Part shown: positions 1 to 6,296 of the stretch, in pieces
How the letters are laid out: every line of letters starts with the position of its first letter
How positions within the stretch are numbered: the first letter of the stretch is position 1
Assembly (NCBI GenBank): GCA_030633185.1
Contig: DAOVTG010000021.1
Location: 1-18,353 of the forward strand
DNA from: Deltaproteobacteria bacterium
GTDB taxonomy: Bacteria; Desulfobacterota; Anaeroferrophillalia; Anaeroferrophillales; Tharpellaceae
Length of the DNA: 18,353 bases
Reading direction: 5' to 3'
Program-made: the position numbers and the translations under genes
Notes under the pieces: model-generated
Told to the model about the DNA's origin: nothing
The model's input: only the letters and a program-made list of their open reading frames with translations
Databases searched by the model: none

Positions 1-161
1 ACTTGAGATGGCAATACGCGCAATATTTTATTGATGCGTTTTTGTGATTGTTGGGGCGAAAAAACTATATTTTGGCAATCCATGATCATCTCCGTAAGAG
101 TATATTGAGCCTGTTTAAATAGATAGACAGTATAAAGTAACAATAAATTCAATGACTTCAT

Positions 162-599
162 ATGCTACGTACACTATTTAAAGGTTCAATGCAAGCTGTT
201 TACGCAGAAAATAGATTGCCGGATACATGCTCATTACTTCTGGGACGCAGTACTAGATACGGTGGAGGCAGTGATCATTCACCTTGTTACTCTACAATTG
301 ACGACGCTTACCAACATGCTGAAAGTGGTAAAGAGATAAGAGTAGCATCAGGCGTTTACCCTGAAAACCTACTCTTAAATAAACCCGTTGAGGTTGCCTT
401 GTCGGGTGGTTGGAATATTGATTATGATGATAATACAGAAGGTCAATCAATTATTGCTGGGGCTCTGACAATAGCCGGAGGAACGGTAATCGTTGAAGGC
501 ATAGTTATCGAAGGTACGGATTCTTTGGCGAGAACTAAGAAACTACAGCTTGGCTGTTGGATGCCGGGATACTGGTCAAAGTGGGTATCTTTGCGCTGA
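162..599 (+). pseudogene. Remnant of a secreted parallel beta-helix (pectate-lyase-fold) protein
   Basis: The 145-codon frame has a middle part (about residues 40-117) that reads like the first turns of a beta-helix surface protein: a 'CYSTIDDAYQHA' start, 'VASGVYPENLLLNKPVEV', then a Gly-rich turn and 'ALTIAGGTVIVEGIVIEG'. Proteins of this type in Geobacter-like bacteria are usually many hundreds of residues long and have a signal peptide. Here there is no signal peptide, no Shine-Dalgarno sequence before the ATG, and after about residue 118 the frame turns into unrelated sequence and stops. I read it as a decayed internal fragment; a short functional protein is less likely. Bases 1-161 and 600-779 hold no gene I can support. 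Bases 616-628 form a small palindrome (TTGCCA-G-TGGCAA) of unknown meaning. Confidence 0.45.
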
Positions 600-779
600 T
601 ATAAAAAGTTTGAGATTGCCAGTGGCAAGCTCTTATTGTTGCCAACCTCACCAAACAAGAACTTATCAGCGATAGGACTTTGTGGCCTTTTTACGAGTGC
701 ATCAAAGATGGGTGACCCAGTTTTCCGTTGTTAATTTAAATCTTATTGGTCATTTTTCATCGATAAAAGGAGAAAACTA

Positions 780-1301
780 ATGAGTAAAACCGAAGATAAT
801 TTAAAAAATGCAATCATTAATGAATCCCTGGCCAGAAACAAATACACCTATTTTGCAGAAATTGCGCGAAAAGAGGGGTATCGTTATGTTGCAAAAATCT
901 TAGACGAAACTGCTGACAATGAAAAATTTCATGCTATGGAGGAGTTTAAATTAGCCTATAAAAAGACGGATACAGCTTGCAACTTAAAAGATGCCATTGA
1001 AGGTGAAGACTATGAAACTAGCGAAATGTATCCACAGTTTGCCCTTGAAGCTGAAATAGAGGGACACAAAAAAGCAGCTATTTTATTCACCCAGATTGCT
1101 AAAATCGAGCGACATCATCGTGATCGGTTTAAGAAACTACTCCAGTTGGTGGAATCAGGGACCGTATTTAAGAGGGAGCATCCCATTAAATGGAAATGCA
1201 GCGTATGTGGCTATACTCATGACGGATATGAGCCCCCCAACCGGTGTCCGTACTGCAAAAAACCAAAAGAATATTATGAACCTGCCAATTTGGATGTTTA
1301 A
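780..1301 (+). CDS. rbr: Rubrerythrin
   Basis: Cytoplasmic non-heme di-iron peroxidase that reduces hydrogen peroxide in anaerobes, with electrons entering through its rubredoxin domain. The 173 residues have the usual two parts. An N-terminal ferritin-like four-helix domain carries candidate iron ligands Glu15, Glu48-x-x-His51, the 'EMYPQFALEAEIEGH' helix and Glu110-x-x-His113. A C-terminal rubredoxin-like domain has Cys140-x-x-Cys143 and Cys156-x-x-Cys159. The length is slightly below the typical 180-190. The ATG at 780 is supported by AGGAG at 768-772, seven bases upstream. The next gene, which also starts with a rubredoxin-like domain, follows after nine bases, so the two look like one operon with linked redox roles. 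Base composition is A+T rich (22 G+C in the 60 bases 841-900), unlike genes after 3 kb. Confidence 0.95.
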   Translation: MSKTEDNLKNAIINESLARNKYTYFAEIARKEGYRYVAKILDETADNEKFHAMEEFKLAYKKTDTACNLKDAIEGEDYETSEMYPQFALEAEIEGHKKAAILFTQIAKIERHHRDRFKKLLQLVESGTVFKREHPIKWKCSVCGYTHDGYEPPNRCPYCKKPKEYYEPANLDV

Positions 1302-1310
1302 GGGGGAGAT

Positions 1311-2720
1311 ATGGGGCAATATCAATGTGAAGTGTGTGAGTATGTGTATGATGAAGAAAAAAGCGGACAACTCTGGGTTGATGTTTCGAAAACTATTGAG
1401 TGTCCAGTTTGTGGGTCTCCTGAAGATTGTTTTGAGTGCGTAACTCAAAAAATCGCAGAAGAAAAACAAGTTGATGATCCATCCGGTGAAACAAAAGAGA
1501 CGACCATTGACCTAAAAAAGTCCATGGCTGAAACAGAAATACATTTTATGGATATCCATGAAATGGCTGAAACAGGTAGTTCCGTTTTTGAACCCATGCG
1601 CACAAAAATGGCAACCTTGTCATGGGATGAAATCCTTATCAAAGGTGCACAACTGGCAAAAATCCCCTTAAATCACGAAGATCCGGTTAATACTAAAACC
1701 ATTATCGGCCCCCAGGCCAGACTGCCCCTGACCATTGATACTCCTGTTTTTGTAACCCATATGTCTTTTGGTGCACTTTCACAGGAAGCAAAAATTGCTT
1801 TAGCCAAGGGCAGCGCAGCATGTAAAACGGCCATATGCTCAGGTGAAGGAGGAATTTTACCCGAGTCAATAAATCAGGCTCATAAATACATTTTTGAATA
1901 TGTACCAAACCAATACAGTGTTACACCGGAAAATCTTAAAAAAGTCGACGCTATTGAGATTAAAATTGGGCAATCAGCTAAACCCGGAATGGGCGGACAT
2001 TTACCCGCAGATAAAGTAACCCTGGAAGTGGCGAATATCCGAGGGCGGGAACAGGGTAAGGAGATAGTCAGTCCCTCTCATTTTAAAGATATTCTGACGG
2101 CAGACGATCTAAAAAATAAGGTGGATTGGTTAAGAGAGGAATCCCTTGGCAGACCCATAGGAATTAAAATAGCCGCTGGTAACCTTGAAGCTGACCTTGG
2201 GGTTTGTCTCCATGCTGGTCCTGATTTCATCACCATTGACGGCAGAACCGGTGCCACTGGATCAGCCTCTAAATTTGTCAAAGCGTCCACTTCAATACCG
2301 ACAATATTTGCCTTATATCGTGCCCGGAAATTTTTGGACGAAAACGGTGCAAAGGATATATCGTTAGTGATCACAGGAGGGTTAAGAGTTTCTTCAGATT
2401 TTGCCAAAGCACTGGCAATAGGTGCTGATGCCATTGCTATTGGAACTACAGCCCTTATGGCCATTGGCTGTCAGCAGTATCGGATCTGTAACACCGGCAA
2501 GTGTCCTATGGGCATTGCCACTCAGGATCCATTGCTGCGGTCACGCTTAAATATTGAAGAAGCGGCCAAAAGACTTGAAAACTATCTCAAAGTCACTACA
2601 GATGAATTATCGGACTTCGCTAGACTAACCGGCAATGATGACTTACACAAATTATCAGTTACCGATTTGTGTACATCAAATTCGGAAATATCCAATTACA
2701 CATCTATCGAACATGTATAG
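1311..2720 (+). CDS. Rubredoxin domain fused to FMN-binding glutamate-synthase domain
   Basis: A 469-residue protein. Residues 1-40 form a rubredoxin-like iron site (Cys6-x-x-Cys9, Cys31-x-x-Cys34). Residues from about 90 onward match the FMN/Fe-S synthase domain of the glutamate synthase large subunit: 'GEGG' near the substrate region, a glycine-rich FMN phosphate-binding stretch ('ITGGLRVSSDFAKALAIGAD'), and a cysteine set Cys387-x5-Cys393-x4-Cys398 with the spacing of the 3Fe-4S ligands of GltB. There is no N-terminal glutaminase domain and no C-terminal GXGXG beta-helix domain, so this is the short 'archaeal-type' form. Such proteins may make glutamate from 2-oxoglutarate and ammonia supplied by a partner, but the true substrate of this stand-alone version is not established. 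The rubredoxin domain suggests it accepts or passes on electrons with the rubrerythrin encoded just upstream. A GGGGGAG ribosome site precedes the ATG. Confidence 0.88.
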   Translation: MGQYQCEVCEYVYDEEKSGQLWVDVSKTIECPVCGSPEDCFECVTQKIAEEKQVDDPSGETKETTIDLKKSMAETEIHFMDIHEMAETGSSVFEPMRTKMATLSWDEILIKGAQLAKIPLNHEDPVNTKTIIGPQARLPLTIDTPVFVTHMSFGALSQEAKIALAKGSAACKTAICSGEGGILPESINQAHKYIFEYVPNQYSVTPENLKKVDAIEIKIGQSAKPGMGGHLPADKVTLEVANIRGREQGKEIVSPSHFKDILTADDLKNKVDWLREESLGRPIGIKIAAGNLEADLGVCLHAGPDFITIDGRTGATGSASKFVKASTSIPTIFALYRARKFLDENGAKDISLVITGGLRVSSDFAKALAIGADAIAIGTTALMAIGCQQYRICNTGKCPMGIATQDPLLRSRLNIEEAAKRLENYLKVTTDELSDFARLTGNDDLHKLSVTDLCTSNSEISNYTSIEHV

Positions 2721-2744
2721 CACCGAGAATCGAAACACTGAGAG

Positions 2745-2779
2745 TTGAGAAAAGGGTTAGATTCGATTGCTTTTCTCAA
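2745..2779 (+). terminator. Hairpin after the rubredoxin-GltB gene, possible terminator
   Basis: A perfect 10-bp stem (TTGAGAAAAG at 2745-2754 with CTTTTCTCAA at 2770-2779) and a 15-base loop lie 25 bases past the stop codon. There is no run of T directly after it, so it may be a weak terminator or a 3'-end stabilising hairpin. Confidence 0.4.
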
Positions 2780-2901
2780 ATAAGATTCCCTTTCATTTGA
2801 AATTTAAGATTGGCTTGCGTAAGTTCTCATTTTCACCTGTTTTCCCAAACTTAATACTATCAGCGATAATATCTTTACAACATTAAAAAAAGGAGAAAAA
2901 A

Positions 2902-3000
2902 ATGGCAAAATTTTTTTTAAATTGGGAAGTTGACCGTTCTAGAATACAGGTTGATCCAAAAAATGTAAAATGCGTAGATTCGGGTATGAATAGGCAATAA
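2902..3000 (+). pseudogene. 32-codon stump of a truncated small hypothetical gene
   Basis: The frame has a good ribosome site (AGGAG at 2891-2895, six bases before the ATG) and begins 'MAKFFLNWEVDRSRIQVDPK', then ends at a stop after 32 residues. From memory, unverified, this start resembles a family of roughly 90-residue hypothetical proteins in Deltaproteobacteria that open with a similar (L/F)WEVD..R...DPK pattern. If that is right, the gene has lost its last two thirds. The intact start and ribosome site mean a short peptide could still be made. It ends 38 bases before the radical SAM start codon. Confidence 0.4.
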
Positions 3001-3038
3001 TTTTGTCTTCGGTTGATCCGAAGCAGGAGAGTTTTTTT

Positions 3039-3929
3039 ATGGTCTCATCACCTCACTCATTTGATTTTCCACCCTATCGCCCACCTTCAGAAGCCCAGAG
3101 TATGTTACTTCGGGTGACGCATGGTTGTCCTTGGAATAAGTGTGCTTTCTGTTCGATGTATAAAAAGTATCCTTTCGCCCGCAAATCAATGGCAGAAATC
3201 AAGGCCGATATCGACCTTATGCCGGCGGTCTATGGAACTCATGCCAATCATGTATTTCTTGGTGATTCCAACAGTCTGCTTTTGTCAGCAGCAGCTCTGG
3301 TAGAGATTCTTGAACATCTTTACAGTGTCTTTCCCGGGCTTAAACGGGTGACCTCTTATGCTCGGGCCAAAACCGTGATGAAAAAATCACTGGAAGATCT
3401 TAAGGCGATTCGGGAGGCGGGTTTGACCCGGTTGCATATTGGTCTTGAGAGCGGTTCGGATGCGGTCTTAAAAATGATCCGCAAAGGGGCAACGGCTGAT
3501 CAAATAATTAGTGGCGGTCTCAAATCCAAAGAGGCGGGTTTCGATTGTTCTATTTATGTACTGCTCGGGATTGGCGGTATGGAGCAGACCATGGATCATC
3601 GTCAGGGAACAATTCGCGTACTTAACGCAATTGATCCGCATTTCATCAGGGTCAGGACTTTGACTCCGATCCCGAAATCGGATATTGCCAAATGGATTGC
3701 CGAGGGCCGCTTTACCCAAGTCTCTCCATTGGTCAGTATTGAAGAGGAGCGTGATATTGTTGCCGGTTTGGAGGTGACTTCTCGTTTCTTAAATGACCAC
3801 TCCTCCAATATTGTACCTTTGGATGGAAAACTACCTGAAGACAAGGAGCGTATGCTGCAAGCCTTGGAACAAGGCATTATTTATTGTCAAAAAAATGAAG
3901 TCGGTTACGCCGACTATCGTTACCTATAA
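3039..3929 (+). CDS. Radical SAM protein (Elp3/HemN-like fold) with CX4CX2C motif
   Basis: A 296-residue cytoplasmic enzyme of the radical S-adenosylmethionine superfamily. The 4Fe-4S ligands are Cys30, Cys35 and Cys38 ('CPWNKCAFC'), spaced CX4CX2C rather than the common CX3CX2C. Later motifs fit an Elp3/MiaB-type barrel: 'HVFLGDSN' (second strand), 'RLHIGLESGSDAVLKMIRKG' (SAM-ribose contact) and 'VLLGIGG'. There is no B12-binding or TRAM domain, and the substrate cannot be told from the sequence. I chose the ATG at 3039 because AGGAG (3025-3029) lies nine bases before it; a TTG at 3003 is in frame but has no ribosome site. Ribonuclease PH follows after 15 bases and is probably co-transcribed. 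Confidence 0.88.
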   Translation: MVSSPHSFDFPPYRPPSEAQSMLLRVTHGCPWNKCAFCSMYKKYPFARKSMAEIKADIDLMPAVYGTHANHVFLGDSNSLLLSAAALVEILEHLYSVFPGLKRVTSYARAKTVMKKSLEDLKAIREAGLTRLHIGLESGSDAVLKMIRKGATADQIISGGLKSKEAGFDCSIYVLLGIGGMEQTMDHRQGTIRVLNAIDPHFIRVRTLTPIPKSDIAKWIAEGRFTQVSPLVSIEEERDIVAGLEVTSRFLNDHSSNIVPLDGKLPEDKERMLQALEQGIIYCQKNEVGYADYRYL

Positions 3930-3944
3930 AAAAGAGGAAATATT

Positions 3945-4688
3945 ATGAGGGTTGATGGACGTAATCCGGATCAATTACGCAAAATCGAGATCATTCCCGG
4001 TTTTCTCGATCATCCGGCCGGTTCAGTGCTGATCTCCTGTGGGCAGACTAAGGTTTTATGTTCGGCCAGTGTTGAGGATGGGGTGCCTAAATTTCGCCGT
4101 GATTCGGGAGGCGGTTGGTTAACTGCTGAATATGCGATGTTGCCAGCCAGTACTCACGAACGTTCCGGTCGCGAGATTAATCGCGGGCGTCAGGGTGGCC
4201 GAACCCTTGAAATCCAGCGGCTTATCGGCCGTAGTTTGCGTGCGGTCACCAATCTTGACGTTTTGGGAGAGCGCACAATTATTCTTGATTGTGATGTCAT
4301 TCAGGCCGATGGTGGCACCCGCACCGCATCTGTCAGTGGTGCTTTTGTTGCTCTCGGTTTGGCTTTATTGAAGATCAAATCGGAGATGGGTGAAAACTGG
4401 AAACCGCTCCGCAGTCGTCTGGCCGCAGTCAGTGTCGGGATAGTTAGGGGTGAAGCACTGTTGGATTTGAACTATCCGGAAGATTCTAAGGCCGATGTCG
4501 ATATGAATGTTATTATGGCCGATAAATATGAGCTTGTCGAGATTCAGGGTACGGCGGAAGAGCACCCCTTCAGCCGCCGGGAAATGTCGCTGATGCTGGA
4601 TTTGGCCGAAAAAGGCATTGCCGAGATTATTGCGCAGTTCGACAAAGAGATTTTTCAAGATCGTCTTGATAGTTTGATATTACCATAA
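3945..4688 (+). CDS. rph: Ribonuclease PH
   Basis: Phosphorolytic 3'-to-5' exoribonuclease that trims the 3' ends of tRNA precursors and other structured RNAs; the family forms a hexamer in the cytoplasm. The 247 residues cover the whole family length (E. coli about 238). Recognisable parts are the start 'MRVDGRNPDQLR', 'GWLTAEYAMLPASTHER', 'RQGGRTLEIQRLIGRSLRA' (RNA and phosphate binding arginines), 'DCDVIQADGGTRTASVSGA' (active-site strand-loop) and 'VDMNVIMADKYELVEIQGTAEE'. A GAGG ribosome site precedes the ATG. It appears to be the second gene of an operon with the radical SAM gene. Composition (33 G+C in bases 4201-4260) is clearly richer than in the first 3 kb. Confidence 0.97.
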   Translation: MRVDGRNPDQLRKIEIIPGFLDHPAGSVLISCGQTKVLCSASVEDGVPKFRRDSGGGWLTAEYAMLPASTHERSGREINRGRQGGRTLEIQRLIGRSLRAVTNLDVLGERTIILDCDVIQADGGTRTASVSGAFVALGLALLKIKSEMGENWKPLRSRLAAVSVGIVRGEALLDLNYPEDSKADVDMNVIMADKYELVEIQGTAEEHPFSRREMSLMLDLAEKGIAEIIAQFDKEIFQDRLDSLILP

Positions 4689-4709
4689 AACTTTTAGCCG
4701 AAGATTTAC

Positions 4710-4733
4710 TGAAAAACACGGGAAGTGTTTTCA
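4710..4733 (+). terminator. Stem-loop after rph, possible terminator
   Basis: TGAAAAACAC (4710-4719) and GTGTTTTCA (4725-4733) pair with a single bulged A around a GGGAA loop, 22 bases past the rph stop. T residues sit in the 3' arm and not after it, so a terminator role is only possible, not shown. Confidence 0.35.
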
Positions 4734-4744
4734 TGAAGTTACAT

Positions 4745-4829
4745 TAAATAGCGGCGAACTTTGCTTCGCTCTCATAAACGGGGTCAAAGCTGGGGTGCTA
4801 GCGCACCTTGTACCAGCAATGACCCCGAT
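4745..4829 (+). repeat. Structured 85-bp intergenic repeat, copy A (REP/MITE-like)
   Basis: This segment matches the reverse complement of 12389-12473 at 75 of 85 positions without any gap. It holds two hairpins. A small one has GGCGAA (4753-4758) pairing with TTCGCT (4765-4770). A large one spans 4780-4826: GGGGTCA pairs with TGACCCC at the base, then GCTGG with CCAGC, then GGTGC with GCACC around a TAGC loop, with a TTGTA bulge on the 3' side. In the large hairpin all four differences between copies lie in the loop or bulge. This is typical of repetitive extragenic palindromes moved by REP-associated (Y1) transposases, but no transposase is encoded here. It sits between the 3' ends of rph and the CpxP-like gene. 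Just beyond it, TTCGGC (4830-4835) and GCCGAA (4853-4858) form a further inverted repeat. Confidence 0.85.
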
Positions 4830-4861
4830 TTCGGCAAGACGAAGTAGTCCAAGCCGAATAT

Positions 4862-5407
4862 CTACATCATACCTCTTTTACCTTGACCACCCTTGCCACT
4901 CTTACCGCCACGGCGACGACCTTTGTGGCCTTTTTTGAGCATGGTGTCATGTTGTTCCCGGGTCAGACTGCTGAAAAAGGCGACTCGGGCATCGATGACT
5001 TTATTGAACTCTTCTGCAAAATTACCCTTATATTCAGCTTTAAGCTTTTCGCCAACACCTTTGAAATCCGGGGTTTCAGCTGCCAGTTCAGCCCGCATAA
5101 GCATCTGGTTGCGGGTTAAAGTGCGGCGTCTGGTACCGACATCCAGGTTGTCGCCATGTTGCAGACAGAGGTTGCGCAACTCCAGCCTTCCGGTTTTCAT
5201 TTCATCCCAGAGTTTCGTTTGGTTCTCGTTGAGCTTGAGGGATTCTTTAACCTCTTCCGCCCGCTGGGCAAAGTTGTCAGCCGAACCCTGACCACCTCTC
5301 GGCCCCCAGCTCCAGCCGGTAGCCGGTAAAGCCAAAAACAGAGCAATCATTAAAGTGACGGCCAAAGTGAGTGATTTTTTAGTGGTTGAGTTTTTAGTGA
5401 CGTTCAT
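4862..5407 (-). CDS. CpxP/Spy-family periplasmic protein
   Basis: A 181-residue exported protein of the LTxxQ (Spy/CpxP) family, whose members act as periplasmic chaperones and, in the CpxP case, damp the Cpx kinase. Residues 1-31 form a signal peptide (Lys10-Lys11, hydrophobic core 13-27, a possible cleavage site near residue 31). The mature part is predicted helical and has a diverged first motif (Leu57 to Gln63, LKLNENQ) and a clear second motif LTREQ at 148-152. The tail (158-179) is very rich in Lys, Arg and Gly. AGGAG lies seven bases before the ATG. The gene is divergent from a CpxR/CpxA-like pair, the same arrangement as cpxP-cpxRA in E. coli, which supports the family call. It could be another Spy-type metal or stress chaperone. 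Confidence 0.82.
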   Translation of the reverse strand: MNVTKNSTTKKSLTLAVTLMIALFLALPATGWSWGPRGGQGSADNFAQRAEEVKESLKLNENQTKLWDEMKTGRLELRNLCLQHGDNLDVGTRRRTLTRNQMLMRAELAAETPDFKGVGEKLKAEYKGNFAEEFNKVIDARVAFFSSLTREQHDTMLKKGHKGRRRGGKSGKGGQGKRGMM

Positions 5408-5455
5408 AGTAATTCTCCTTTTTCGATTAATGGTTGAAAAACTTTAACTATTTAG

Positions 5456-5484
5456 TTTTTATATTCTGGAAGATAGTCTGCCAA
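5456..5484 (-). promoter_or_regulatory. Possible promoter of the CpxP-like gene
   Basis: On the minus strand TTGGCA (5484-5479) is followed after 15 bases by TATAAA (5463-5458) or after 17 bases by TAAAAA (5461-5456). This would start transcription about 45 bases before the ATG. Spacing for the better -10 is short, so this is tentative. Confidence 0.3.
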
Positions 5485-5517
5485 TGTAAAAATTTTATGT
5501 TCTTTTAAAACTTTTTT

Positions 5518-5533
5518 GTAAAGCTTTTGTAAA
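5518..5533 (+). promoter_or_regulatory. CpxR-box-like direct repeat GTAAA-N6-GTAAA
   Basis: GTAAA at 5518-5522 and GTAAA at 5529-5533 are separated by six bases (GCTTTT). The E. coli CpxR recognition site is two GTAAA units with a spacer of about 4-8 bases. The site lies in the shared 165-bp region between the CpxP-like gene and the CpxR-like gene, 39 bases before the regulator start, a sensible place for autoregulation of both. A further single GTAAA is at 5485-5489. The region is A+T rich, so chance occurrence is possible. Confidence 0.55.
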
Positions 5534-5537
5534 ACTT

Positions 5538-5566
5538 ATTCCATTTGCCGAAAAATCGGCTATGAT
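5538..5566 (+). promoter_or_regulatory. Possible promoter of the CpxR-like gene
   Basis: TATGAT at 5561-5566 is a good -10 element but the -35 position (5538-5543, ATTCCA) is poor, as expected for an activator-dependent promoter. Transcription would start about at the ATG (5573), giving a leaderless or nearly leaderless mRNA. A small hairpin GCCGA-AAAA-TCGGC occupies 5547-5560. Confidence 0.35.
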
Positions 5567-5572
5567 AGAGTT

Positions 5573-6277
5573 ATGAAAATTCTTCTGATCGATGATGATG
5601 AAAAGTTGTGTCGTCTGATTCGGGCTTACCTTGAACCGATGGGGTTTGCGGTTGAGGTGGCGCATGGCGGGCAAACCGGGCTGGAGCTGGCTTTGCAGGG
5701 TTCGTTTGAGGCCGTTCTGCTCGATGTTATGCTACCGGAGATTGACGGGTTTGAAGTGTTACGTCAAATTCGGCAGAATTCTCAAGTTCCGGTTTTAATG
5801 TTTACCGCCCGAGGCGATGAGACCGACCGCATTGTCGGGCTTGAGATGGGGGCCGATGACTATCTGCCGAAAACTTTCTCTTCGCGGGAGCTGTTAGCGC
5901 GGCTTCGGGCCGTTATCCGGCGCAGTAAAATTGTTGAAACTGAACCCGCAAAGGTGACTGCGGAGAGTGATTTGGCCGAGAATCTTTGTATAAGAGATTT
6001 GCTTATCGATGTCGGTGCCCGCAGTGTGTACCAGGATGATGAACTTTTAGCTTTGACAGCCATTGAGTTCGACCTGTTGTTGGCGATGGTTGAGAACTGC
6101 GGCCGCATTCTCTCTCGGGATCGCCTGCTTGATCTGGTTGCCGGGCGTGACTATACGGTTTTTGATCGTTCCATAGATGTTCATATCTCATCGCTTCGTC
6201 GTAAACTTAACGATAATCCCAAAGCTCCCAACTATATTAAAACCGTGAGAAGCGCTGGCTATATGTTTATTAAATAG
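5573..6277 (+). CDS. CpxR-like OmpR-family response regulator
   Basis: A 234-residue DNA-binding response regulator. The receiver domain (about 1-115) has acidic residues Asp7-Asp8, phospho-acceptor Asp51 ('LLDVMLPEIDG'), Thr78 and Lys100. The C-terminal winged helix (about 140-234) has the OmpR-type 'LTAIEFDLLLAMVENCGRIL' and 'DRSIDVHISSLRRKL' recognition region. 'GLEMGADDYLPK' followed by 'RELLARLRAVIRRS' is close to E. coli CpxR. One oddity is that the residue after Lys100 is Thr, where nearly all receivers have Pro. The kinase gene starts 19 bases downstream. A clear Shine-Dalgarno sequence is absent before the ATG. CpxR-like is supported by the partner kinase and the neighbouring CpxP-like gene; other envelope-stress or metal-responsive OmpR regulators are possible. 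Confidence 0.88.
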   Translation: MKILLIDDDEKLCRLIRAYLEPMGFAVEVAHGGQTGLELALQGSFEAVLLDVMLPEIDGFEVLRQIRQNSQVPVLMFTARGDETDRIVGLEMGADDYLPKTFSSRELLARLRAVIRRSKIVETEPAKVTAESDLAENLCIRDLLIDVGARSVYQDDELLALTAIEFDLLLAMVENCGRILSRDRLLDLVAGRDYTVFDRSIDVHISSLRRKLNDNPKAPNYIKTVRSAGYMFIK

Positions 6278-6296
6278 TTACCCGCAAGGTGAAAAA

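Noticed and set aside
443..658. A 71-codon minus-strand frame antisense to the beta-helix remnant.
   Set aside because: No ribosome site and no recognisable motif; its sequence is the mirror of the beta-helix repeats.
3003..3038. An upstream in-frame TTG as start of the radical SAM protein.
   Set aside because: No ribosome site before it, while AGGAG lies at good distance from the ATG at 3039; the added 12 residues have no family signature.
4745..4861. Possible CRISPR or riboswitch in the rph/CpxP-like gap, because of the strong secondary structure.
   Set aside because: There is only one unit here with no spacer array, it lies between convergent 3' ends and not in a leader, and it has a second copy elsewhere, so an interspersed palindromic repeat fits better.
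4893..5291. A 132-codon plus-strand frame opposite the CpxP-like gene.
   Set aside because: Low-complexity Ser/Arg/Leu composition typical of antisense reading; the minus-strand gene has a signal peptide, a ribosome site and family motifs.
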